20,138 bases of DNA from Pseudomonadota bacterium (GTDB lineage: Bacteria > Pseudomonadota > Alphaproteobacteria > Acetobacterales > Acetobacteraceae): NCBI GenBank assembly GCA_021826485.1, contig JAKAZX010000021.1, positions 1-20,138 on the forward strand. Direction: 5' to 3'. Position 1 is the stretch's first letter. Every line of letters starts with the position of its first letter. The notes beneath the pieces were generated by a model. The model was not told the DNA's origin. It made no database searches and was given only the letters and a program-made list of their open reading frames with translations. A program made the translations under genes and the position numbers. This document shows, piece after piece, positions 1 to 6,766 of the stretch.

Positions 1-3
1 CAG

Positions 4-20
4 GGCGGGTGAAACCCGCC
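4..20. repeat. Palindrome copy 1
   Basis: Perfect 7-bp inverted repeat GGCGGGT/ACCCGCC with a 3-nt loop (gaa). It is followed by gcgcaacgttc, a right-hand flank shared with the copies at 81-107 and 287-303. Confidence 0.8.
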
Positions 21-80
21 GGCGCAACGTTCCGCCTGCAGGGGGGAGTTGGGCGGCAGCGGCGGTGGTGCGGGCGGCCT

Positions 81-107
81 GCGTCGGCGGGTTTCACCCG
101 CCGACGC
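81..107. repeat. Palindrome copy 2 (longest stem)
   Basis: Perfect 12-bp inverted repeat: gcgtcggcgggt at 81-92, loop ttc at 93-95, exact reverse complement at 96-107. This is the most complete copy of the family in the window. Confidence 0.88.
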
Positions 108-208
108 AACGTTCGGCCTGCCGATGGTCGGGGGGGATGCGCGACGGCGGCGGCAGGCCCCCGTAGCGACGGCACCGGCGGCGGGGTGGGTGGTCTGCGT
201 CGGCGGGT
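96..208. repeat. Long degenerate repeat unit, copy A
   Basis: A unit of about 112 bp. It begins with acccgccgacgcaacgttcgg, passes through gacggcaccggcg at 168-180, and ends at the next hairpin arm. It aligns with 297-407 at an offset of about 200 bp (the opening 16+ bases are identical). A more diverged partial version starts near 14. Confidence 0.65.
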
Positions 209-223
209 TTCACCCGCCCTACG
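197..223. repeat. Palindrome copy 3
   Basis: Core 7-bp stem 202-208/212-218 with loop ttc. The left flank is gcgtc, as in copy 2, but the right flank is ctacg. Its outer arms do not pair with each other; each pairs with an arm of copy 4 at 282-308. Confidence 0.8.
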
Positions 224-281
224 GGATTTGCCGCACAGCGCCTTTGTCCGGCCAGCGAGCGTAGCCCGGACGCCAATCCTT

Positions 282-308
282 CGTAGGGCGGGTGCAACCC
301 GCCGACGC
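282..308. repeat. Palindrome copy 4
   Basis: Core 7-bp stem 287-293/297-303 with loop gca. The left arm cgtagggcgggt (282-293) is the reverse complement of 212-223, and the right arm (297-308) is the reverse complement of 197-208. Copies 3 and 4 therefore form a head-to-head pair. Confidence 0.8.
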
Positions 309-407
309 AACGTTCGGCTTGCGGAGGGTCGGGGAATGCGTGGCGGTGGCACCCCCGAATGTGGTGACGGCACCGGCGGGGTCGCGGGCGGTTTGCAGCG
401 GTGGGCT
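297..407. repeat. Long degenerate repeat unit, copy B
   Basis: Second copy of the unit at 96-208, with the same order of landmarks: acccgccgacgcaacgttcgg at 297, gacggcaccggcg at 366-378, and a hairpin at the end. Small substitutions and indels separate the copies. Confidence 0.65.
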
Positions 408-418
408 GAAGCCCACCG
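399..418. repeat. Palindrome of second type
   Basis: Perfect 8-bp stem cggtgggc (399-406)/gcccaccg (411-418) with loop tgaa. The sequence differs from the other four hairpins, but it occupies the equivalent place at the end of the second long repeat unit. Confidence 0.75.
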
Positions 419-495
419 TGGCGAGAGACAGCCGCCCACCGTCGCGGGGTGCAGCCCTCGCCGGCGCCGGGCAATGCCGCGCCCTTGCCTGCCGA

Positions 496-524
496 TTGCA
501 GCGGCCGGCGCGGCACCCTAGCAT
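496..524 (+). promoter_or_regulatory. Candidate sigma70-type promoter for the RibD-C protein
   Basis: TTGCAG (496-501), a 17-nt spacer, then TAGCAT (519-524). Transcription would start near 531, leaving a short leader before the GTG at 550. The call rests on the spacing and partial consensus match only. Confidence 0.35.
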
Positions 525-549
525 CTTGCGAGCAGCCGGGGAGGCCGTG

Positions 550-1203
550 GTGGGGCGTGTCAGGGTGGCGGGGTTTTCCTTGTCCCTCGATGGCTTCGGG
601 GCGGGGCCGGAGCAGAGCCTTCACGATCCGCTCGGCAAGCGCGGGACGGAGCTTCACCGCTGGTTCTTCGGAACGAAGACGTTCCGGGCCATGTTCGGCA
701 AGGACGGCGGGTCGGAGGGCGTGGACGAAAGCTTCGCCCACCGCTCGATGGACGGCTTCGGTGCGTTCATTCTTGGCCGCAACATGTTCGGCCCGGTGCG
801 CGGCGAATGGCGCGACGACACCTGGAAGGGCTGGTGGGGCGACAATCCGCCCTATCACGCGCCGACCTTCGTGCTGACGCAGCATGCCCGCGCGCCGATC
901 GTCATGGCGGGCGGCACCACGTTCCACTTCGTCACGGACGGCATCCACGCCGCGCTCGATCGTGCGCGCGAGGCGGCGGGCGAGCGCGATGTGAAGATCG
1001 GGGGCGGCGTCTCGACCGTTCGCCAGTATCTGCAGGCCGGCCTGATCGATGAGCTGCACTTCGCGCTTTCGCCGGTCCTGCTCGGGCGGGGCGAGGCGAT
1101 GTTCGCGGGCCTGGATCTCCCCGCCCTCGGCTACCGCGTGATGCAATCGACGGCGACGGACCTCGCGACGCATGTCGTGCTCGGGCGCGAGGCGCGCGCT
1201 TAG
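550..1203 (+). CDS. Dihydrofolate reductase-fold (RibD C-terminal domain) protein
   Basis: A 217-residue protein of the RibD-C/DHFR-like superfamily, proteins that bind NAD(P)H and reduce unknown or pterin-like substrates; the true substrate of this subfamily is not known to me. The N-terminal strand ends in S-L-D-G-F (residues 12-16), followed by the family motif I-L-G-R-N-M-F (74-80), the glycine-rich nucleotide-binding turn I-G-G-G-V (150-154), and the C-terminal L-I-D-E-L-H block leading to P-V-L-L-G. There is no signal peptide, so it should be cytosolic. I chose the GTG at 550 because GGGGAGG (about 538-544) lies at proper spacing; GTG at 547 is the alternative. The frame stays open further upstream, but that part is repeat-derived. 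The gene is monocistronic. The family call is firm; the physiological role is unknown. Confidence 0.88.
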   Translation: MGRVRVAGFSLSLDGFGAGPEQSLHDPLGKRGTELHRWFFGTKTFRAMFGKDGGSEGVDESFAHRSMDGFGAFILGRNMFGPVRGEWRDDTWKGWWGDNPPYHAPTFVLTQHARAPIVMAGGTTFHFVTDGIHAALDRAREAAGERDVKIGGGVSTVRQYLQAGLIDELHFALSPVLLGRGEAMFAGLDLPALGYRVMQSTATDLATHVVLGREARA

Positions 1204-1221
1204 AGATTTGCGGCCTTCCGC

Positions 1222-1242
1222 CGGCATGGCCGATCCATGCCG
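1222..1242. terminator. Hairpin after the RibD-C gene
   Basis: Perfect 8-bp stem CGGCATGG/CCATGCCG with a 5-nt loop, 18 nt after the stop codon. There is no T-run behind it, so it is at best an atypical terminator. The rest of the gap to the porin gene holds only a 12-bp palindrome at 1315-1326 and the operator described separately. Confidence 0.35.
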
Positions 1243-1385
1243 TGGGTGAAGCGGGGTACCGCCGGTCCCGCGCCAGCATCGCTTTTCCGACCGGGCCGCC
1301 GTCCGGCACGCTTGCGCCGATCGGCGATGCCTGGCGCCCCCCGCTGCGCGCACCGCCCCGGCGTCCCCCGAGCCAATTCCCGGGC

Positions 1386-1414
1386 TTGCAAATGCGAATG
1401 ACTCGCATTATCGG
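1386..1414 (+). promoter_or_regulatory. Candidate promoter of the porin-efeB operon
   Basis: TTGCAA (1386-1391), a 17-nt spacer, then TATCGG (1409-1414). The -35 match is good and the -10 match weak. It coincides almost exactly with the Fur-like palindrome, as expected for a repressor that blocks RNA polymerase. The leader would be about 45 nt. Confidence 0.35.
1391..1409. promoter_or_regulatory. Fur-box-like palindromic operator
   Basis: AATGCGAATGACTCGCATT is a perfect inverted repeat with 7-bp arms (AATGCGA/TCGCATT) around 5 nt. It is an AT-richer island in very GC-rich DNA. It resembles alphaproteobacterial Fur sites in size, symmetry and the AATG...CATT ends. It precedes an operon ending in an EfeB-type peroxidase, a protein whose E. 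coli relative is Fur-regulated. Irr, RirA or another regulator cannot be excluded from sequence alone. Confidence 0.6.
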
Positions 1415-1464
1415 AGCGCCCGCGCCGGCGACATCCGTCGGGCGGCATGAAGGAATGCGCGACG

Positions 1465-2910
1465 ATGCCCGGCCTGCGTCCCCTGTCGGCCTGCCGTGTG
1501 CTCGCCTGCTGCGTGGCGGCCGGTGTCGTCCTGGCGCCCGCGGCCCGTGCGCAGGAGGCGCCGGCGAGCGTGCCGGCCGCCGATGGTGCTGCCGCGCCCG
1601 GGTTCCTGTCGGGGCTGTCGCAGAGCAGCTACCTGCTCGGTGACGCCTGGGGCCTGCGGCCGCTGCTCGGGCAGTACGGCGTCACGTTCGGGCTGCAGGA
1701 GATCAGCGAGGTGCTGGGCAACGTCACCGGCGGCCAGCGGCGGGGCTTCGACTATGACGGGCTGACGGAGATGAGCGTGGGGCTGGACACGCAGCGCGCG
1801 TTCGGCTGGTACGGCGGCACGTTCAATGTCAGCGCGCTGCAAATCCACGGACGCGACCTCAGTGCCGACAATCTGCTGACGCTGCAGACCGCGAGCGGCA
1901 TCGAGGCCGAGCGCAGCACGCGGCTGTGGGAGATGTGGTACCAGCAGCGCTTCCTCGACGACCGGCTGGACGTGAAGGTCGGCCAGCAGAGCGTCGATCA
2001 GGAATTCATGGTCAGCCAGAACTCCTCGATGTTCGTCAACACGATGATGGGCTGGCCGATGGTGCCTTCCGCCGACATGCCGGGCGGCGGGCCGGCCTAT
2101 CCGCTGTCCGCGCTCGGCGTGCGGCTGCGCGCGCATCTGGCGGATCAATGGACGCTGCTGTCCGGCATCTTCAGCGGCAGCCCGGGCGACAAGACCTATG
2201 GCGACGCGCAGCGGGAGAACCCGTCCGGCACGCTGTTCCCGCTGAATGTCGGCACGCTGGTGATAGCGGAAATCCAGTACGCCTTCCCGTCCCAGGGCAC
2301 CATGCTGATCCCCGGCCAGCCGGAGGCGCTGGCGCGCACCTACAAGTTCGGCTTCTGGTACGACAACGAGGCGTTTCCCGATCTTGCCGACGACACCAAC
2401 GGCGTTTCGCTGGCGAGCCCCGCCAGCAACGGCATCGCCCGCATGCATCGCGGCAACTGGGCGGTCTATGCCGTCGCCGACCAGATGATCTGGCAGGACG
2501 CGGCCGAGCCGGATCACAACCTCAACGCCTTCATCCGCCCGATGGGCACGCCGCTGGCCGACCGCAACCTGGTGACGTTCAGCGTCGATGCCGGCCTGAC
2601 GCTGCACGAACCCTTCCCGCACCGCGACGACGATTCGTTCGGCATCGGCATGGGCTATGCCCATGTCAGCGGCCAGGCAACTGCGCTGGACATGGCGACC
2701 GCGCTCTACACCGGCGCCTACACGCCGCTGCGCGGCGGCGAGACCTTCGCCGAGGCGACCTATCAGTACGAAGTCACGCCCTGGTGGCAGCTCCAGCCGG
2801 ACCTGCAATACGTGTTCAATCCCGGCGCCGGCATCGCCAACCCGACGGCCCCGACCACGCGCGTGAAGAACGAGACGGTGCTGGGCATGCGCACCACCAT
2901 CACGTTCTGA
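1465..2910 (+). CDS. OprB-family outer-membrane porin
   Basis: A 481-residue outer-membrane beta-barrel of the OprB carbohydrate-porin family. The signal peptide has a hydrophobic core at about residues 12-24 and a likely cleavage after A-R-A (27-29). The mature N-terminus carries the family hallmarks L-L-G-D-x-W-G-L-R-P, then G-V-T-F-G-L-Q and E-V-L-G-N. Further on are the OprB blocks around I-H-G-R-D-L, L-W-E-M-W-Y-Q-Q and V-G-Q-Q-S-V-D-Q-E-F. The last residue is Phe (T-I-T-F), the usual C-terminal signal for BAM-assembled barrels. I prefer ATG 1465, preceded by AAGGA at 1450-1454; ATG 1447 is possible. It is the first gene after the Fur-like box and lies 49 nt before the beta-propeller gene. 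OprB proteins classically pass sugars, but the context here suggests an iron-linked substrate, which is inference. Confidence 0.87.
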   Translation: MPGLRPLSACRVLACCVAAGVVLAPAARAQEAPASVPAADGAAAPGFLSGLSQSSYLLGDAWGLRPLLGQYGVTFGLQEISEVLGNVTGGQRRGFDYDGLTEMSVGLDTQRAFGWYGGTFNVSALQIHGRDLSADNLLTLQTASGIEAERSTRLWEMWYQQRFLDDRLDVKVGQQSVDQEFMVSQNSSMFVNTMMGWPMVPSADMPGGGPAYPLSALGVRLRAHLADQWTLLSGIFSGSPGDKTYGDAQRENPSGTLFPLNVGTLVIAEIQYAFPSQGTMLIPGQPEALARTYKFGFWYDNEAFPDLADDTNGVSLASPASNGIARMHRGNWAVYAVADQMIWQDAAEPDHNLNAFIRPMGTPLADRNLVTFSVDAGLTLHEPFPHRDDDSFGIGMGYAHVSGQATALDMATALYTGAYTPLRGGETFAEATYQYEVTPWWQLQPDLQYVFNPGAGIANPTAPTTRVKNETVLGMRTTITF

Positions 2911-2959
2911 CCCGACGCGCATGCCGCTTTCCTTCCAACCGCTGCAGGACATCAGGCCC

Positions 2960-4111
2960 ATGACCACGATCCCGTCGCGCCGCCGGACCGCCGCCGCCGC
3001 ATTGCTGGCCGCGCTGCTCGCCGCCCCGGCCGGCGGCCACGCCGCCGGGCAGGGCTTCCTGGAAACGGTCCACCGTCACCTGACCCGGACGACGACGGTG
3101 ACCGCGAACGGCGACCTCAATCCGTACGCGATCGTCGTCGCCCCCGTCTCGGCCGGGAAGATCCGTGCCGGCGACGTGCTGGTGGACAATTTCAACAACG
3201 TCTCCAACCTGCAGGGCACCGGCGGGACCATCATCGTCTATGATCCGTCCAGCCATCGGACGACGCTGCTGGCCTCGCTGCCGCAGCACCTGCCGCAATG
3301 CCCGGGCGGCATCGGCCTCGGCACCGCGATGACGATGCTGCGCAGCGGCTGGATCATCGTTGGCAGCACGCCGAGCACCGACGGCACCACCGCGACCAAG
3401 GGTCCCGGCTGCCTGCTGGTGCTGGACGCGGAAGGCCGGCTCGCCGCCGCCTGGAGCGGGCCGGACATCAACGATCCCTGGGGCAACATGGCGGTCGTCG
3501 ATCGCGGCGATACGGCGACGCTGTTCATCAGCATGGCCGGGTTCGACCTGCCCGGCCCGGGCGTGACCGACCCCAAGACCGGCCTGCCGGTGACGATCGC
3601 CAAGGCGGCGGTGCTGCGGCTGACCCTGTCGATTCCCGAAGGCCGGCCGCCGGCGATCACCGGCCGGACGGTGATCGCCGACGGGTTCGGCCAGCGCGCC
3701 GACAAGGACGTGTTCCTGATCGGCCCGACCGGCCTCGCGCTCGGCGCCAACGACACGCTCTATGTCTCGGACGCGGTCGGCAACCGCATCATGGCCATCC
3801 CGGCGGCGAGCACGCGCAGCGGCAGCGCCGGTACCGGCACGATGGTGACGCAGGACGGGCTGCTGAAGCGTCCGCTCGCCATGTGCCTGACGCCGGCGGG
3901 CCACCTGCTCGTCACCAACGCCAAGAACGGGCAGGTGGTGGAGATCGATCCGGCGAGCGGGCGGCAGCTCTATGCGCAGTGGATCGACGCCAACCAGGCG
4001 CAGTCGCCGCCCGGCAACGGCGATCTGTTCGGCATCGCGATGGCCCCGGACGGGCGCAGCTTCTACTATGTCGAGGACGACGTGAACACGCTGGCCGAGG
4101 CGACGCCGTGA
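2960..4111 (+). CDS. Exported beta-propeller (NHL/SMP-30-like) protein
   Basis: A 383-residue protein with an N-terminal signal sequence (three arginines at 7-9, hydrophobic stretch about 11-24, likely cleavage near G-H-A/A). The mature part has recurring blade-like segments with the G-x-x-L/V and Y-V-S-D/N-A-x-x-x-x-I/V pattern of NHL-type propellers: 'LYVSDAVGNRIMAI', 'LLVTNAKNGQVVEID' and the closing 'GIAMAPDGRSFYYVEDD'. I see no catalytic motif and cannot assign a reaction; a ligand-binding or scaffold role in the periplasm is plausible. ATG 2960 has AGGA at 2946-2949; an earlier ATG at 2921 would give an odd pre-signal extension. Its stop overlaps the efeB start (GTGA, 4108-4111), so the two are translationally coupled, arguing for a shared job with the peroxidase. 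Confidence 0.72.
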   Translation: MTTIPSRRRTAAAALLAALLAAPAGGHAAGQGFLETVHRHLTRTTTVTANGDLNPYAIVVAPVSAGKIRAGDVLVDNFNNVSNLQGTGGTIIVYDPSSHRTTLLASLPQHLPQCPGGIGLGTAMTMLRSGWIIVGSTPSTDGTTATKGPGCLLVLDAEGRLAAAWSGPDINDPWGNMAVVDRGDTATLFISMAGFDLPGPGVTDPKTGLPVTIAKAAVLRLTLSIPEGRPPAITGRTVIADGFGQRADKDVFLIGPTGLALGANDTLYVSDAVGNRIMAIPAASTRSGSAGTGTMVTQDGLLKRPLAMCLTPAGHLLVTNAKNGQVVEIDPASGRQLYAQWIDANQAQSPPGNGDLFGIAMAPDGRSFYYVEDDVNTLAEATP

Positions 4112-5427
4112 GCGGCGAGGATGCGCGGCGCGCCGGCCCGTCCCGCCGCCATTTCCTGACATCGGCGGTCGGCGCCGCGGCGGCGGGGGTCGCGGCGATC
4201 CAGGGCGGCGGCGCGGCGCGGGCGGCCGAGCCGTTCCACGGTCCGCACCAGGGCGGCATCACGACACCGCAGCAGCGCCACAGCTACTTCGCCGCGTTCG
4301 ATCTGACCGCTGCGCGGCGGGAGGATGTCGCCGCGCTGCTGCGGGCCTGGACCGATGCCGCCGCCAGGATGGCCCGCGGCGAACCCGCCCAGCCCTGGGA
4401 CGGCGGCCTACGCCTCGCCGTGCCCGACCGGACGGCCTCGGGCGACGACGGATACGCGAAGCCCGACGCCGCCGCGATGGCCGGCGACAGCGGCGAGACC
4501 GCCGGCCTGGCGCCGGCCCGGCTGACCGTGACGTTCGGCTTCGGCGCCGGGCTGTTCGAGAAAGACGGCATGGACCGCTATGGGCTCGCCGCCCAACGCC
4601 CCGCGGCGCTGGCCGAGCTGCCGCGCTTCGTCGGCGACCAGCTCGTGCCGGCGCAGACCGGCGGCGACCTTTCCGTGCAGGCCTGCGCCGACGATCCGCA
4701 GGTCGCCTTCCACGCCGTGCGCCAGTTGGTGCGCATCGCCGACGCTGCGGCGCAGCTCCGCTGGGTGCAGTCGGGCTTCCTGGCGGATGCCGGCGCCGCG
4801 CAGACGCCGCGCAACCTGATGGGGTTCAAGGACGGCACCAACAATCCGCCGACCGACGATGCAGCGACGATGGCGCAGTTCATCTGGGCCGGGGATGAGG
4901 GGCCGGCCTGGATGCGCGGCGGCAGCTATCTGGTCGCGCGGCGCATCCGCATCGCCGTGGAGCACTGGGACCGCATGCGCATCGCGTTCCAGGAACAGAC
5001 CTTCGGCCGCACCAAACTGTCCGGCGCGCCGCTCGGCGGCAAATCCGAGTTCGATGCGCCCGACCTCGATGCCAGCGACAGCGACGGCAACCCGGTGATC
5101 GCGGAGAATGCGCATATCCGCCTGGCCGCGCCGACCGCGAATGACGGCGCGCGGATTCTGCGCCGCTCCTACTCCTACAACGACGGCATCAACCTGACGG
5201 CGGAACGCTGGCCGCCGTGGCGGCACGAGTTGGAATACGATGCGGGGCTGCTGTTCGTCTGCTACCAGCGCGATCCGCGCAGCGGCTTCAGCCGCATCTT
5301 CGAGCGGATGGCGAAGTTCGACATGCTGAACCAGTTCGTCACGCATGTCGGCGGCGGCCTGTTCGCCTGCCCCGGCGGGGCCGGCGAAGGCGAGTTCATC
5401 GGCCAGGCCCTGTTCGCGGCGGCATGA
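4108..5427 (+). CDS. efeB: EfeB-type deferrochelatase/Dyp heme peroxidase, Tat-exported
   Basis: A 439-residue Dyp-type heme peroxidase of the EfeB class, about the normal family length. It begins with a Tat signal (S-R-R-H-F-L, residues 12-17; hydrophobic region about 19-31; cleavage near A-R-A, 37-39). Next comes the EfeB signature F-H-G-x-H-Q-x-G-I-x-T-P (43-54), the Dyp motif G-F-K-D-G (239-243, distal Asp 242), the proximal heme ligand in A-H-I-R (His 336), and the distal-pocket Arg in R-R-S-Y-S-Y (352-357). EfeB relatives act in the periplasm as peroxidases and are reported to help release iron from heme. The GTG start at 4108 overlaps the upstream stop, with GGCCGAGG just before it; no ATG suits the Tat signal. 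EfeU (permease) and EfeO (cupredoxin/M75) are absent nearby. The 3' end overlaps the convergent transporter gene by 32 bp. Confidence 0.93.
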   Translation: MSGEDARRAGPSRRHFLTSAVGAAAAGVAAIQGGGAARAAEPFHGPHQGGITTPQQRHSYFAAFDLTAARREDVAALLRAWTDAAARMARGEPAQPWDGGLRLAVPDRTASGDDGYAKPDAAAMAGDSGETAGLAPARLTVTFGFGAGLFEKDGMDRYGLAAQRPAALAELPRFVGDQLVPAQTGGDLSVQACADDPQVAFHAVRQLVRIADAAAQLRWVQSGFLADAGAAQTPRNLMGFKDGTNNPPTDDAATMAQFIWAGDEGPAWMRGGSYLVARRIRIAVEHWDRMRIAFQEQTFGRTKLSGAPLGGKSEFDAPDLDASDSDGNPVIAENAHIRLAAPTANDGARILRRSYSYNDGINLTAERWPPWRHELEYDAGLLFVCYQRDPRSGFSRIFERMAKFDMLNQFVTHVGGGLFACPGGAGEGEFIGQALFAAA

Positions 5428-6766
5428 CCGCGCCGGCCGGATCGGCGAGGCGCGGCCGGTGCGGCCCGCTTCGCGGCAGGCCCAGCAGGATCACGGCGGC
5501 AACGCCTGCGATGATCGACAGCGCCAGATAGCCGGCGCTGCCGCTGCCGAGCGCGTATTCCGCATAGGTCTTGATCTGCGGCGCGAAGAACCCGCCGAGA
5601 TTGCCCAGGGAGACGATGAACGCGATGCCGCTCGCCGCGCCGGTGCCGCTCAGATACTGCGTCGGCAGGCTCCAGAACACCGGCTGGGAGGAGGTCAGCC
5701 CCGGCACCGCGATGCAGAAGGCGATCACCAGCAGCACCGGATTGCCGATGAACCCGACCGCGGCCGAGGCCAGCACGCCGGCGACCGTCAGCACGACCGC
5801 GACCGCGCGGTGATTGTCGTGCCGGTCGGCATAGGCGGTCGCCAGCAGCGTGACGGCCGCCGAGCAGAGCCAGGGCAGCGCCAGCAGCAGGCCGATCGTG
5901 ACATCGACCTTGCCGCCGGTCGCCGCCGCGAGTTTCGAGGGAAAGTAGAAGGAGAAGGGCGAGGTGCCGACCTGGAAGCAGAAATAGACGACGATGAACG
6001 CGACCACGCGCAGGTCGGTCAGCACGCCGAGCGCCGAGTGCCGCACCTGCGCCGCCTTGGACGCTTCCTCGCGCGCGATTTCCGCCGCCAGCGCCGCCCG
6101 CTCCTCCGCCGTCATCCAGGTCGCCCGGGCGGGGCCGTCGCACAGATAGAAGAAGGCGACGATGCCGATGGCAACCGCGGCCATCCCCTCGACGACGAAC
6201 ACGAACTGCCAGTCCTTCAGCCCCAGCACGCCGTCGAACTGCAGCAGCAGGCCGCTGAGCGGGCTGCCGAACACGAGCGAGAGCGGGACGCCGAGATAGA
6301 ACAGGCCGGTCGCGCGCGCCCGCTGCCTGCGCGGGAACCAGTAGGTCAGATACAGCAGCACGCCCGGGTAGAACCCGGCTTCCGCCACGCCGAGCAGGAA
6401 GCGCAGGACGAAGAACACCGTGTCGGAGCGGGCGAAGATCATCGCGGCGGAGATCAGCCCCCAGCTCACCATGATGCGCGCGAGCCATGCGCGCGCGCCG
6501 ACGCGCATCATGACGAGATTGCTCGGCACCTCGAACAGCGCATAGCCGATGAAGAAGATGCCGGCGCCGAACGCATAGGCGGCGTCGCCGATATGCGTGT
6601 CGGCCTGATAGGCGAGCTTGACGAAGCCGATGTTCACACGGTCGAGGAAGGCGAGGATCAGCATCAGCATGAGGAACGGCAGCAGCCGCCACGCCGCCCT
6701 CCTGATCGCGCTGTCGAGCGGCGAAGCCTGAGCAGGCTGATGCGCCATGTCTGCCTGATGCGCCAT
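5396..6766 (-). CDS. MFS transporter, anion:cation symporter (ACS) family
   Basis: A 456-residue major facilitator with about 12 membrane segments, resembling the ACS family that imports organic anions such as phthalate, tartrate or glucarate. The N-terminus has the ACS signature D-R-V-N-I-G after TM1, then G-I-F-F-I-G-Y-A-L-F-E-V-P-S-N in TM2 and the arginine-rich loop between TM4/5 and TM6/7. A hydrophilic central loop lies around M-T-A-E-E-R-A-A-L. The substrate cannot be read from sequence. ATG 6766 is 5 nt after the pheA stop, with GGAGGGGG upstream; ATG 6748 in the second copy of an 18-bp tandem repeat is the alternative. It is the last gene of a kdsB-pheA-MFS operon. The C-terminal 10 codons overlap the end of efeB on the other strand. 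Confidence 0.9.
   Translation of the reverse strand: MAHQADMAHQPAQASPLDSAIRRAAWRLLPFLMLMLILAFLDRVNIGFVKLAYQADTHIGDAAYAFGAGIFFIGYALFEVPSNLVMMRVGARAWLARIMVSWGLISAAMIFARSDTVFFVLRFLLGVAEAGFYPGVLLYLTYWFPRRQRARATGLFYLGVPLSLVFGSPLSGLLLQFDGVLGLKDWQFVFVVEGMAAVAIGIVAFFYLCDGPARATWMTAEERAALAAEIAREEASKAAQVRHSALGVLTDLRVVAFIVVYFCFQVGTSPFSFYFPSKLAAATGGKVDVTIGLLLALPWLCSAAVTLLATAYADRHDNHRAVAVVLTVAGVLASAAVGFIGNPVLLVIAFCIAVPGLTSSQPVFWSLPTQYLSGTGAASGIAFIVSLGNLGGFFAPQIKTYAEYALGSGSAGYLALSIIAGVAAVILLGLPRSGPHRPRLADPAGAVMPPRTGPGR

Larger units (their letters stand above)
1..420. repeat. Cluster of REP/BIME-like palindromes, no gene
   Basis: This gene-free stretch contains at least five short GC-rich hairpins of two types: a GGCGGGT/ACCCGCC type (4-20, 81-107, 202-218, 287-303) and a GGTGGGC/GCCCACC type (399-418). 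They sit inside a longer degenerate unit that recurs about every 200 bp. The stretch stays open in several frames on both strands, but those translations are Arg/Ala/Gly/Pro-rich low-complexity sequence that follows the repeats and show no domain or conserved motif. Extragenic palindromes of this kind are common in proteobacterial genomes and are often scattered by RAYT transposases; none is seen here. From 421 to 546 I see only the candidate promoter of the next gene. Confidence 0.85.

Noticed and set aside
1..420. CRISPR array
   Set aside because: Repeats are few, degenerate and palindromic, with spacers that are themselves repeated; no cas genes are nearby.
94..1353. Long minus-strand open frame across the repeat array and the RibD-C gene
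   Set aside because: Arg/Ala/His-rich translation with no motif; it is antisense to a clearly conserved protein and runs through palindromic repeats.
1408..2967. Minus-strand frame of over 500 codons opposite the porin gene
   Set aside because: The composition (Arg, Gln, His, Ala, Gly) is typical of the complement of a GC-rich gene; the plus strand encodes a full OprB porin.
3298..4107. N-terminal extension of efeB through the propeller gene
   Set aside because: Low-complexity translation of another frame; the Tat signal and GTG at 4108 define the real start.
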